Positions 16,622-24,876 of a stretch of DNA of 51,232 bases are shown here, piece by piece. Numbering within the stretch: the stretch's first letter is position 1; each line of letters starts with the position of its first letter. Below the pieces are notes generated by a model that saw only the letters and a list, made by a program, of their open reading frames with translations, was not told the DNA's origin and did not search any database. The stretch is from Oscillospiraceae bacterium. Its GTDB lineage: Bacteria; Bacillota; Clostridia; Oscillospirales; Ruminococcaceae. The position numbers were made by a program, and so were the translations under genes. The stretch lies in the NCBI GenBank assembly GCA_900768245.1, contig CAAGCE010000284.1, forward strand, positions 1 through 51,232, read 5' to 3'.

Positions 16622-16732
16622 TTGCCAATGCGGACTCGGATTCGGCAGAGAAGTAATGAAAATGTGCGTGGAAATCCGAGGACGCTTGTTAATATAAATC
16701 ACTTTAAAAAACATTTTAAGGAGGAGTTCAAA

Positions 16733-17131
16733 ATGAACATCAAAAACAGGATCGCAAACGCCCATGACAAGGTTAATGAAATGGGTGCAAGGGCAATGCT
16801 TGCGGCAGCAAATGTTACGGGCAAGGCTATGAACACAAGACTTGGCAGAGCCGCACTTGTTTTGCCTATGGCAATGTCCGCCTGCACCGTTACAGCAAGT
16901 GCGGAGGGTGCAGATGCACAGGGCATGATTGATGCTATTATGGGCATTCTCGGCCCGGGTGTTATAGGCCTTGGTTCGCTTGTTGCCGTAGTTGGCGGTA
17001 TTCAGACAGGCGTTGGTTTCAAGGATGACAACGCCGACGGCAAGACAAGAGGCTTCCAGACACTTATCGGCGGTGCGATTATTGCTGCTGTGGGTGCGAT
17101 CGTTCCTTCCACAATTTCCCTCGGCAGCTGA
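16733..17131 (+). CDS. Maff2-family / VirB2-like conjugative pilin
   Basis: The protein has 132 residues. ATG 16733 is chosen for the perfect AAGGAGG site just upstream. A long leader ends near ASA (VLPMAMSACTVTASAEG), giving a mature protein of about 75 residues with two hydrophobic segments (GPGVIGLGSLVAVVGGIQTG and IGGAIIAAVGAIVP) and a short polar loop FKDDNADGKTRGF. This is the Maff2/TrbC-type pattern of pilin-like subunits in Clostridial ICEs. The mature subunit would sit in the membrane or polymerise on the surface. Confidence 0.85.
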   Translation: MNIKNRIANAHDKVNEMGARAMLAAANVTGKAMNTRLGRAALVLPMAMSACTVTASAEGADAQGMIDAIMGILGPGVIGLGSLVAVVGGIQTGVGFKDDNADGKTRGFQTLIGGAIIAAVGAIVPSTISLGS

Positions 17132-17212
17132 TGAACTGCGGACAGAATAAATATTCCAATGGCAGAGGTCGGCTGAATGTCGGCTTCTGTTATGGAGGAA
17201 GGAGGAATGAGT

Positions 17213-18043
17213 ATGGCGGAGCCGAGCTTCTGGGAAACCGCCTTTACCGAAGCACAGGAACTTTTACAGACGGAAGCTGACGGATTTGCAAACGTTATCC
17301 AGACCGTTGCGGGATTTGATGTCATATCGAACTGCGGTACGGCCATTAACGTTTTTGAAGCAGCGGGAACAGCACTGCTGACACTGTTTTTCTGTATGGA
17401 AGCCTTCACATATTGTGCGAATATTGACTTCCACGGAGGAATTGAGGGTGCAATAAGAATTGCAATGAAGCTGGTTGTCAGCGCTCTTATCGTTCAGAAC
17501 GTGGATAACATAGTCGGGGCGGTGTCGGGACTTTTGAAACAGAATGTGGATTTTTCGTCCGCATTTTCAAGCATAAGCTCGTCCTTCGGAACAGCGGCAA
17601 CGGCAGGTACAATAGACCCGGGAACACTGGACATAAATTATATCTGTATGAGCTTTATCTTGCTGATATTGATAATTCTTATGTTCGTTATGTACTCGCT
17701 GATTGTCATAACAATGCTGGGTGTAGTGTTTGAAACGGCAATTCTTACGGCAATTTCGCCTGTTGCGCTGTCAACGCTGGTAAACTCTCAGGCACGTTCA
17801 ACAGGTATAAGCTTCATAAAGAATTTTGCAGCGGTAACAATGCAGTGGGGAGTGCTTGCAATATGCTTTGAAGCTTTTAATGCAATCTCAAACAACCTTA
17901 CTCTTGATTTTTCAAGCGGACTTAACGGTAACGGATTGCTTATGCACATTATGCAGTATGCAACTCCCGTTTTATGCGTGATTATGCTTGCTGTAACTGT
18001 TTCTAAGGCAAGTGAAATAACTAAAAGAGCGTTAGGAGGATAA
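17213..18043 (+). CDS. VirB6/TrbL-like polytopic membrane protein
   Basis: The protein has 276 residues and about six membrane segments (for example GTALLTLFFCMEAF, LLILIILMFVMYSLIVITML, TPVLCVIMLAVTV). ATG 17213 is chosen because GGAGG (17201-17205) lies 7 bases upstream; ATGs at 17177 and 17192 lack one. Polytopic proteins of this size between the pilin and PrgI genes form the inner-membrane channel in Gram-positive T4SS (VirB6 role). It is followed after 3 bases by the next gene. Confidence 0.82.
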   Translation: MAEPSFWETAFTEAQELLQTEADGFANVIQTVAGFDVISNCGTAINVFEAAGTALLTLFFCMEAFTYCANIDFHGGIEGAIRIAMKLVVSALIVQNVDNIVGAVSGLLKQNVDFSSAFSSISSSFGTAATAGTIDPGTLDINYICMSFILLILIILMFVMYSLIVITMLGVVFETAILTAISPVALSTLVNSQARSTGISFIKNFAAVTMQWGVLAICFEAFNAISNNLTLDFSSGLNGNGLLMHIMQYATPVLCVIMLAVTVSKASEITKRALGG

Positions 18044-18046
18044 TTT

Positions 18047-18298
18047 ATGGTATCAATGAAAGCACTGATGTCCTTGTCACAGTACGATATGGGTGTACTT
18101 GACGGCATCGCAAAGGTAAAGGATATGCTTACAGAGAATAATTCCTGTAACGGAAAAATCTCAAGGCTTATTGAGAATTACCACAGCGGTATGCAGGCTG
18201 AAATGGTCGGAATTGCTGATAATAAGCCCAATAATGCTGATGATATTGATGATGAGTTCATCGACAATGAGTTTCTGAGTGGTGATTACGATGATTAA
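18047..18298 (+). CDS. Small acidic-tailed protein of the transfer operon
   Basis: The protein has 83 residues, with AGGAGG 7 bases before the ATG. The N-terminal helix is amphipathic. The C-terminus is strongly acidic (NADDIDDEFIDNEF ... GDYDD). It overlaps the PrgI gene by 8 bases. No family is recognised. Confidence 0.7.
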   Translation: MVSMKALMSLSQYDMGVLDGIAKVKDMLTENNSCNGKISRLIENYHSGMQAEMVGIADNKPNNADDIDDEFIDNEFLSGDYDD

Positions 18299-18686
18299 AG
18301 CAGATGTGCCGCAGGATGTAACGGAGTACAAGGAGCAGTTTTTCTTCGGTATGAACAGCCGACAGCTTATCTGCTCCGTACTTATGATAGTCCTTGCAGT
18401 TGTAACCTTTCTTATTGGCAGTAAATTCATTTCAACGGATATTCTTGTGTATATAACCATAATCGAAATTGCTCCGCCGGCGGCGGTGGGATTTCTCAAA
18501 TACAACGGAATGGGTTTTGAAAAGATTGCTGCAACGGTATCGGAATTCTACATATCCAATCAGCGCAGAAGAATGGAATATTTCCCCGAGGAAATGGAAC
18601 TGCACGATGCGGTAAGAAACATTCATATCCGAGGACTTGAAGCAGAGTGTAAGCTCGAAAAGAAAATGATGAAGAAAAAGAGGTGA
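18291..18686 (+). CDS. prgI: PrgI-family T4SS membrane protein
   Basis: The protein has 131 residues. The N-terminus (ADVPQDVTEYKEQFFFGMNSRQL) is the PrgI family signature, followed by two membrane helices (ICSVLMIVLAVVTFLIG and ILVYITIIEIAPPAAVGFL) and a basic cytosolic tail. PrgI is the VirB3-like partner of VirB4. ATG 18291 is preferred over GTG 18279. The next frame starts at its stop. Confidence 0.88.
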   Translation: MIKADVPQDVTEYKEQFFFGMNSRQLICSVLMIVLAVVTFLIGSKFISTDILVYITIIEIAPPAAVGFLKYNGMGFEKIAATVSEFYISNQRRRMEYFPEEMELHDAVRNIHIRGLEAECKLEKKMMKKKR

Positions 18687-18691
18687 GACCT

Positions 18692-19492
18692 TTGAATGAG
18701 AATGAAATTACAAATGCACAGACAGAAAGTGTAACTACACCTGCTGTACCTGTTTCAGTTGTTGATGAAAGCAATGTATCGGAAATGACAGAGGAGCCGG
18801 AAAGCTTTGTTTCCTCTGAAATTGTATCGGAATACATAACCGAATCCGTATCAACAGAAATATCTCTCCCCGGCGGAATTGATGCTGATGAACTCATTTC
18901 AAGCATAGCAGCGGAAGAAGTTGCGGAGATTGTGAGCGAGAATGCTCCCGAAGCGGCCACTACTGTTGTCACGGAAGTGGTTACAGAGCCTGTTGTTATT
19001 GAAATAACAGCCGTAACCGAAGCGATTGTGAGTGAAACGGTTGTTGAATCGGCAACACAAAATTCGGAAGTTGCGGAATCTGCAACATCGGAGACGGTTG
19101 TTTCTGAAATTGTTGCAGTCCCTGAAACTCCAAACGGTGCAGCGGCATTTATTCAGAATAATCCTGCGGTTGTAGGTGTTCCTGCGGCAATAATTGCCCT
19201 TGCGGCAGCTTTTATGGCAATAACAAGACGTACTCGACCAAAGCGAGGTGTTATTGAGGATGTGGAAGATGTCAAGGAAAATATGAATGCCCGTGAACGT
19301 GATGCAGCTCGTCTTGAAGCCAATAAGCCAAAGAAAAAGGACAAGCGCAGTCAGAAGGCTGCAAAGGAAAAGGAAAAAAGGATTTTGCCAAGAAGGTTCT
19401 TAACACTATTCCATACAAGAAAATTCTTGCAGACGATATATTTTTCCTCGGCAGGAAAATGTACTCAAAGGCGTACACCTTTGATGATATAA
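18692..19492 (+). CDS. Membrane-anchored N-terminal extension of VirB4 (frame 0 part)
   Basis: The frame starts at TTG 18692, 5 bases after GAGGTGA, and has about 266 codons. Residues 1-145 are Glu/Val/Thr/Ser-rich low-complexity sequence. A membrane helix (VVGVPAAIIALAAAFMAITRR) is followed by a basic Lys-rich stretch (NKPKKKDKRSQKAAKEK). After a run of six A's (19374-19379) this frame becomes meaningless, whereas the -1 frame continues with DFAKKVLNTIPYKK and runs straight into VirB4. The real product is therefore probably a fusion of this region to VirB4, by slippage at the A tract, or the gene carries a 1-base deletion or a sequencing error. Alternatively it is a separate membrane protein. 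Confidence 0.6.
   Translation: MNENEITNAQTESVTTPAVPVSVVDESNVSEMTEEPESFVSSEIVSEYITESVSTEISLPGGIDADELISSIAAEEVAEIVSENAPEAATTVVTEVVTEPVVIEITAVTEAIVSETVVESATQNSEVAESATSETVVSEIVAVPETPNGAAAFIQNNPAVVGVPAAIIALAAAFMAITRRTRPKRGVIEDVEDVKENMNARERDAARLEANKPKKKDKRSQKAAKEKEKRILPRRFLTLFHTRKFLQTIYFSSAGKCTQRRTPLMI
19373..19381 (+). other. A6 tract at the VirB4 frame junction (possible slippage site)
   Basis: GAAAAAAGG (19373-19381) lies exactly where coding sense passes from frame 0 to the -1 frame. One extra A gives EKKDFAKKVLNTIP and restores one open frame. In frame 0 it reads GAA-AAA-AGG, so tRNA-Lys could slip back on AAA. Polymerase slippage on the A run is an equal possibility. Confidence 0.55.
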
Positions 19493-21753
19493 ACTTTAAT
19501 CTTTCCGATGAAGAACAGCAGTATATGTATCTTGAAAGATATATCGAATTTCTGTCTATCCTTGATGATACCGTTGACTGTCAGATTTGCTGCTGGAACA
19601 GTCAGATAAATATGGAGGAATTCAAGAGAAAAACTCTCCTTCCCGTAAAGGCGGACGAGCTTTTCGATTATCGCCATGAATTTAACACTCGTGTTCTTGA
19701 AGAAAATATCCGCAAGGGACAAAATGCCATTCAGAAGCATATGTATATTACCCTTACTATAAAGGCACCAGATGAGGAAACGGCAAGGCGCAGATTTAAG
19801 TCCCTGGATATTACTGCAACAAACACCTTTAACCGTATCGGCAATACCAATATGCGAGTGCTTTCTTCGCAGGAGCGTGTGGAAATGCTCAGGGATTTCT
19901 TTGTGGGAACAGATGAAATGCCTGTTCCGAAGCTTACGGAAAAGGATTTTGCCAAGGGCATTGACAAGCTGTATTGTGCTCCCGATTATTTCGATTTCAA
20001 GAAGGACTATTTTATGTTCAACAACACTTATGCAAAGACCATTTACATAAGAGAATATCCTTCAACTGCAACATCGGAAATACTCACAGAGCTGCTTGCA
20101 ACGGGCATTGAAATAATGGTGACGACAAATATCGAAACCTATGACAGTGCCGAAGCGAGAAAACTTGTTCAGCACCAAATCACAGCCATTGATACGGATA
20201 TGGCAAAGCGAGAGGTAAAGGCTGCACAGCACGGTAATTTCAGCAATCAGATGCCTCAGCGTATAAAAAATCAGCGTGATGCAATGGTGTCTGTTTACGA
20301 TAAAATAACCATGAAAGACCAGAAGCTTTTCATGACAAATATGCAGATTTTAATTAAGGCTGAATCCTTTGAGGAGCTTAACAATAACCTTGAAATTATA
20401 GAAAGCACTCTGAAACGCTCAGGCTGTATAAAGGGCGAAATGGCATGGGAGCAGGAACATGGTATGTGTGACTGTCTGCCTATCGGCTATCAGAGAAAGT
20501 TCGGCTGGATGAGAACAATGCCTTCCGAATCAGTTGCAATTTTTATGCCCTTTAATGTTAAGGAAATGCAGATGGAAAACAGTGTTTACTATGGTCTGAA
20601 TATGCTGTCACATAACATTATTCTGTTTGACAGAATGAAGGGTCTTGTAAATCCATCGGGATTTGTACTTGCCTGTCCCGGCTCGGGTAAATCCTTTACC
20701 GTCAAGCGTGAGATAGTAAATGTGTTTCTTGGATATGAGGATGCGGATATTCTTGTTATCGACCCTGAGCGTGAATACTGGAAGCTGGCAGAAGCATTCG
20801 GTGGTGAGGTTGTAAAATTTTCAAACGGCTCAAAAAATCATATCAATCCCTTTGACTTTGATTTCAGGCTGCTTGATGATGACGAGATTGATATTATTGC
20901 AGATAAGTGTCAGCTGCTTACATCATTCATTTCCTGTATGGACAGCAAGCATCCCCTTAATGCACAGGAAAAATCTTTTGTTGACCGCTGTGTCCGTAAG
21001 GCTTACGAGAAGTCGGGCGTGCTGCATACTCTGAATTCCGATGATATGCCTACTCTCGGAACATTTCTGGAGTGCATGAAGGAAGAAACTGAGAATATCA
21101 ATCAGGAAATGAAGGACAAGCTGGTTATTACCGTTGATATGTATGTAAACGGTTCGGCAAAATATTTTGATAATCAGACCAATGTTAATACCAAGAGCCG
21201 GTTTATTGCCTATGACATTCGTGATCTTAATGGCAACCTGAAAACTCAGTCAATGCTTCTTATCCTTGATTATATCTGGAACAGGCTTTCGGAAAACAGA
21301 GATAAGGGTAGAAAGACATACATCTATTTCGATGAAGCACACCTTCTTTTCCAGGACGAGTATTCCCTTGATTATCTCCGTATGCTGTGGAAGCGTGCGA
21401 GAAAGTATGGCGGTGTGCTTACCGGTATCACACAGAATGTTGAGGATCTTCTAAAGGATGACAAGTCACGTTCAATGCTTTCAAATTCTGAGTTTCTTGT
21501 CCTTTTAAAACAGAATCCCACAGATGCGGCGAAGCTTCAGGACATTCTTCATTTTACTGACAGTGAAATTCAGTATGTGAATGATACTCCTGCAGGACAT
21601 GGTATTCTTGTTCTCGGCGGAAAGACAAAAATTCCGTTTTACGATGAATTCCCCAAGGACACCAAGCTTTACAGCATGATGACCACTAATTTCAGCGAAA
21701 CTGCAAAAATGCTTCAGGAAGAACAGGCTCAGAAAGCAGCTGAGGCTTCATAA
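19459..21753 (+). CDS. virB4: VirB4/TraE-type conjugation ATPase
   Basis: From ATG 19459 the product has 764 residues; coding sense in this frame begins earlier, near 19381, after the A tract. The family start (YSKAYTFDDINFNLSDEEQQ) is visible, with Walker A ACPGSGKSFTVK near residues 404-415 and Walker B TYIYFDEAHLLFQDE near 620-634, then the motif ARKYGGVLTGITQNVEDLL. VirB4 powers assembly of the secretion channel at the cytoplasmic face of the membrane. ATG 19459 has only a weak ribosome site (GGCAGGA, 3 bases away), which supports translation from upstream through the frameshift. Confidence 0.93.
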   Translation: MYSKAYTFDDINFNLSDEEQQYMYLERYIEFLSILDDTVDCQICCWNSQINMEEFKRKTLLPVKADELFDYRHEFNTRVLEENIRKGQNAIQKHMYITLTIKAPDEETARRRFKSLDITATNTFNRIGNTNMRVLSSQERVEMLRDFFVGTDEMPVPKLTEKDFAKGIDKLYCAPDYFDFKKDYFMFNNTYAKTIYIREYPSTATSEILTELLATGIEIMVTTNIETYDSAEARKLVQHQITAIDTDMAKREVKAAQHGNFSNQMPQRIKNQRDAMVSVYDKITMKDQKLFMTNMQILIKAESFEELNNNLEIIESTLKRSGCIKGEMAWEQEHGMCDCLPIGYQRKFGWMRTMPSESVAIFMPFNVKEMQMENSVYYGLNMLSHNIILFDRMKGLVNPSGFVLACPGSGKSFTVKREIVNVFLGYEDADILVIDPEREYWKLAEAFGGEVVKFSNGSKNHINPFDFDFRLLDDDEIDIIADKCQLLTSFISCMDSKHPLNAQEKSFVDRCVRKAYEKSGVLHTLNSDDMPTLGTFLECMKEETENINQEMKDKLVITVDMYVNGSAKYFDNQTNVNTKSRFIAYDIRDLNGNLKTQSMLLILDYIWNRLSENRDKGRKTYIYFDEAHLLFQDEYSLDYLRMLWKRARKYGGVLTGITQNVEDLLKDDKSRSMLSNSEFLVLLKQNPTDAAKLQDILHFTDSEIQYVNDTPAGHGILVLGGKTKIPFYDEFPKDTKLYSMMTTNFSETAKMLQEEQAQKAAEAS

Positions 21754-21773
21754 GGAAAGAGAGGGAGTTGTTT

Positions 21774-24233
21774 ATGGCAACAGTTGAAAGAAGAAATACC
21801 GAAACTGATGAAAAGCACTCCCTTTCCTCTTTTGATAAGAGAAGGGCGCAGTGCATTGCCTTTGGTGCAAGGCAGCACAACAAAAAGTACAGGATAGCCG
21901 ATAAAACAAGCAATTCGGGAAATGTTCCGGCAGCAGCAAAAAATATATCTGATGAAATGCAGGAGAACAGTTCTGCTGAAAAAGTATCGGTAAAACCGAA
22001 TGTGACTTATGCTTCATCGCAGAAGAAAAACATTGCTTCGCACTGTACAAATTCTGAAACGCATTATGAGTCCAAAACGGCTATCGAGGACAAATCAACT
22101 ATTTCACCCGAAATGGCAGAGCGTATGAAACGTGCGGCTTTTCTTGCACAGCAGAATAAAGAGGCTATTGCAATAAATACAGTTGCAGTGGTTTCGGATG
22201 AAACTACTGAAATCGGCAATGAAATTGTTGATGAAAAGCGAGATCCTATTCCCGAAAATGCGAAGGAATACAAAGATAATATCTTTGAAAGCAAGTTCAC
22301 AGGCAATTCGGATAGTGTTGATTTTAACAGGCATGATGCAGTTCGTCACGATTATGCCGTTAATCAGGCCTATGGCAGATATACGGATAATAATCGCCGC
22401 AAACAACAGGAGCAATATAATCGAGAACGCAGAAATGTGCTTGATGAAGTATCCTCAGCAGCTGCTATTACAGAACAGCTTGCAAGAGGTGAGGTTGTAA
22501 AAGTAGTTGCCGATACGGTCATAAAAAGTGCGTTGTCCGATAATGGCATGCTTAATTCTGTGCAGACTATCGGTAATTCCGTAAGCAGTTCATCTTCCAT
22601 CGGCTCAGCTGTTCCCGATGTTGCCGCCACTCTTGCGGCGGTTGAAGCCAAAAAGATGGTTGCAAAAATCCTTAAAGGCGAAAGCAGTGAAAAGGACAGG
22701 GCATTTATAGAGGAACATAAGGCAAATGGCCGTACAAAATATGTTGATTCCGATACACAACGACATAAGGCAGATTGGCAGTTGTCCGAGGATAAGGCAC
22801 TTTTAGAGGAAATGTCCCGAGAGAAACGCAGAAATTATCTTCACAATCAGAGAGTTTCCGAGAAGCAAAAGTCATTTTATGCTAACCGCAAGGAGACCGA
22901 GCGAAAAAACAAGCAGAAAGAAATGTTCCTTGATTTCAATAAGGATAATCCCGACCTTGCATCAAACACAGCAAAATCCGCAGGAAAAAAATATGTTGTC
23001 AAGAAAGCTTCAAAAGCTCTCATCGGCGGCGGAGGAGCTTCGGCTTTTGCTCCCATAATCATCATAATTATTGTGTTTGCCATTGTTGCCGCTTTTTTCG
23101 GCTGGCTCACACCTATGAGCTACACTCTTGCAGGTGATGAAGGTGACGAAGCAGACAGAACGTATGAAGCGGAGTCCAATGCAGAGGTAATTGACGGATA
23201 TGCAAAGCTCATAAAAAACTATATGGATGTTACACAAGCATATTTCTATTTTGATTACGGTGACTGGTACGGCGGTACTTATGATTATCCCTCTCCGGCA
23301 CTGGAGCTTGATTTCAGCACGTTTTATAGGGATTATTGTCAGAATATAATATCTGAAATCCGCATGAGGTATGAAAATCTTATGATGAACATTACAGACC
23401 CCGCTGTATTAAATGCACTTTCACAGGCAATGTCTGATGAGATTACCGCAGCGCTTTCCAACGCAATGCCAGAAGCTATTGCAGAATATGACCTTATGAT
23501 GCAGGGACTTGATGACACTCTGACTGCGGAAAGCAGCAGACAGCCCTATGAGGTCAGAAAAACAGATATTCCCAACGGCAGTGCAGATTCGGGTGAATTT
23601 ACCGGAAAGCCTGTTATTGGTACAAATCATTTTGGAAACACAGAAATACAAAGTGATTTATCTGCTGAGGAACTGCTTGCATACATAGCGCTGTATAAAT
23701 CAATGGGTATCATAAATCCCAATGACAGTGATTCCGATGCCGAACAGATTCTGAATATTACCCCCGAAGATATTATGGAGTTTTTTGAGGAAACAGAGTT
23801 CATTCCCATTACCACAGACATAACGCATGATAACTTTTGTGAGGGTATGAATTGCAGAAGAAAAATGGTTCCATTGGAGGACGGTGGTTATGTCTGGGAA
23901 TATTACTGCGATAGTGATCACGATAATCTGTCGGGAGAGATAGGTGTTTGTCTTACGGCAGACGAGCTTAGGGAAAAGGTTATGGAGCTTACCGATGCAG
24001 AAAACAATGGCGTTGATGAGGACAGCTTCAATGACTTGATTGATGAATATATCAAACTCATAAAAAAAGAGCTTGAGATTGATGAAGCTGATTTCCGACA
24101 GTTCGGTGCTGCGGATAATTCCAAGGCACAGGAATTTTATGAGAAGTTGGTTAAAGACGGGTCAATTCCCAACAATTTCTGGGAGATAGAACCCCCGATC
24201 GGAGAGGAGGAAAGTGATGGCGAATCCGTTTAG
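21774..24233 (+). CDS. Large CD1107-like transfer membrane protein
   Basis: The protein has 819 residues. ATG 21774 has GGGAG 6 bases upstream. About 420 residues of charged, mostly disordered cytosolic sequence are followed by one membrane helix (SAFAPIIIIIIVFAIVAAFF) and an extracytoplasmic acidic region with a Cys-containing segment (NFCEGMNCRRKM ... WEYYCDSDHDNLSGEIGVC). In related ICEs a protein with this topology directly follows VirB4, and some versions end in a peptidoglycan hydrolase (CHAP or NlpC/P60). No such domain is seen here. It is probably a channel scaffold (VirB8-like role, inferred). Confidence 0.7.
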   Translation: MATVERRNTETDEKHSLSSFDKRRAQCIAFGARQHNKKYRIADKTSNSGNVPAAAKNISDEMQENSSAEKVSVKPNVTYASSQKKNIASHCTNSETHYESKTAIEDKSTISPEMAERMKRAAFLAQQNKEAIAINTVAVVSDETTEIGNEIVDEKRDPIPENAKEYKDNIFESKFTGNSDSVDFNRHDAVRHDYAVNQAYGRYTDNNRRKQQEQYNRERRNVLDEVSSAAAITEQLARGEVVKVVADTVIKSALSDNGMLNSVQTIGNSVSSSSSIGSAVPDVAATLAAVEAKKMVAKILKGESSEKDRAFIEEHKANGRTKYVDSDTQRHKADWQLSEDKALLEEMSREKRRNYLHNQRVSEKQKSFYANRKETERKNKQKEMFLDFNKDNPDLASNTAKSAGKKYVVKKASKALIGGGGASAFAPIIIIIIVFAIVAAFFGWLTPMSYTLAGDEGDEADRTYEAESNAEVIDGYAKLIKNYMDVTQAYFYFDYGDWYGGTYDYPSPALELDFSTFYRDYCQNIISEIRMRYENLMMNITDPAVLNALSQAMSDEITAALSNAMPEAIAEYDLMMQGLDDTLTAESSRQPYEVRKTDIPNGSADSGEFTGKPVIGTNHFGNTEIQSDLSAEELLAYIALYKSMGIINPNDSDSDAEQILNITPEDIMEFFEETEFIPITTDITHDNFCEGMNCRRKMVPLEDGGYVWEYYCDSDHDNLSGEIGVCLTADELREKVMELTDAENNGVDEDSFNDLIDEYIKLIKKELEIDEADFRQFGAADNSKAQEFYEKLVKDGSIPNNFWEIEPPIGEEESDGESV

Positions 24234-24528
24234 ATCCATTGCCGATTGGTGCGGCAGAAACAAAAAAGAAAAGTGGTTTAAACCACTTGTTATAATCGTC
24301 GTGCTTACAATTATTGCCTTTGGTGTTGATAGGTGGCGTAAATACGAAGATGCAAAAGAAATGCCTGCTCAGTCACAGACTGAACAGGCAGAGGAATCCT
24401 TGCTTTTGGAAATATGGGATGACAGCAAGCTGCATTTGGTGGTGTTTATGTCACTTTCCGCTGTTCTGATAGCAGTCCGGCACAGCAAAAACAAGCTTAA
24501 ACAGACGGGAGGAAAGGAAGAAAAATGA
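24217..24528 (+). CDS. Small two-helix membrane protein
   Basis: The protein has 103 residues. ATG 24217 has GAGGAGGAAAG upstream and starts inside the end of the preceding gene. Membrane helices are WFKPLVIIVVLTIIAFGVDRW and LVVFMSLSAVLIAV, with a Gln/Glu linker between. It is translationally coupled to the next gene (ATGA). Probably a transfer-channel accessory; no family is recognised. Confidence 0.65.
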   Translation: MANPFRSIADWCGRNKKEKWFKPLVIIVVLTIIAFGVDRWRKYEDAKEMPAQSQTEQAEESLLLEIWDDSKLHLVVFMSLSAVLIAVRHSKNKLKQTGGKEEK

Positions 24529-24707
24529 AGCGTTTTAAGGAATGGTGGAAGGATAAATGGCAGTACACGTCATTCAGACATGGTGTGCTTATAGCTGTAC
24601 TTTTGGTTCTTTGTGTTATCGTCAGTATTTATGCTGATATCCGGGATAGGCGGGAGCTTGAGGCTGTGAGCCATTTTGATGTTACGACAGTGGTAGAGTC
24701 GGGATAA
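24525..24707 (+). CDS. Small single-helix membrane protein, last gene of the transfer operon
   Basis: The protein has 60 residues. A basic, Trp-rich N-terminus (KRFKEWWKDKWQY) is followed by one membrane helix (GVLIAVLLVLCVIVSIYADI). The start overlaps the preceding stop (ATGA). Its function is unknown. Confidence 0.6.
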   Translation: MKRFKEWWKDKWQYTSFRHGVLIAVLLVLCVIVSIYADIRDRRELEAVSHFDVTTVVESG

Positions 24708-24734
24708 AATGATGAAACAAATGGTGGATATATG

Positions 24735-24863
24735 CCGACATTCAAACCGACACAATACCGACAATCCGATTGTCGTAAACCGACATTTTGGTGTCGGTTT
24801 ACGCTTAAACAGAGCTTAAACCGACATTAAAATGGAGGAATACCGACACTGTGATGTCGGTAT
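24735..24863. repeat. Array of ACCGACA-stem hairpins and direct repeats
   Basis: CCGACA occurs on the plus strand at 24735, 24747, 24758, 24780, 24821 and 24843, and its complement TGTCGG at 24792 and 24855. They form CGACAATC-C-GATTGTCG (24759-24775), GTAAACCGACA-N6-TGTCGGTTTAC (24775-24802) and ATACCGACA-N6-TGTCGGTAT (24840-24863). A direct repeat GCTTAAAC (24803-24810, 24814-24821) lies between. No T tract follows, so these are not simple terminators. The position between the transfer operon and the convergent fic gene suggests a protein-binding or structured-RNA element; what binds it is unknown. Confidence 0.75.
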
Positions 24864-24876
24864 GAAATGCAATTTA

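Noticed and set aside
16619..16732. Upstream in-frame extension of the pilin gene
   Set aside because: The strong AAGGAGG site and the signal-peptide start favour ATG 16733; the extension overlaps a terminator-like hairpin.
24733..24831. Possible 32-codon peptide starting ATG 24733 through the hairpin array
   Set aside because: The sequence is explained by the hairpin repeats, the ribosome site is weak, and the peptide has no recognisable features.
24735..24863. CRISPR-like array
   Set aside because: The repeated unit is only 6-11 bases, spacing is irregular, copies are in both orientations forming hairpins, and there are no cas genes.
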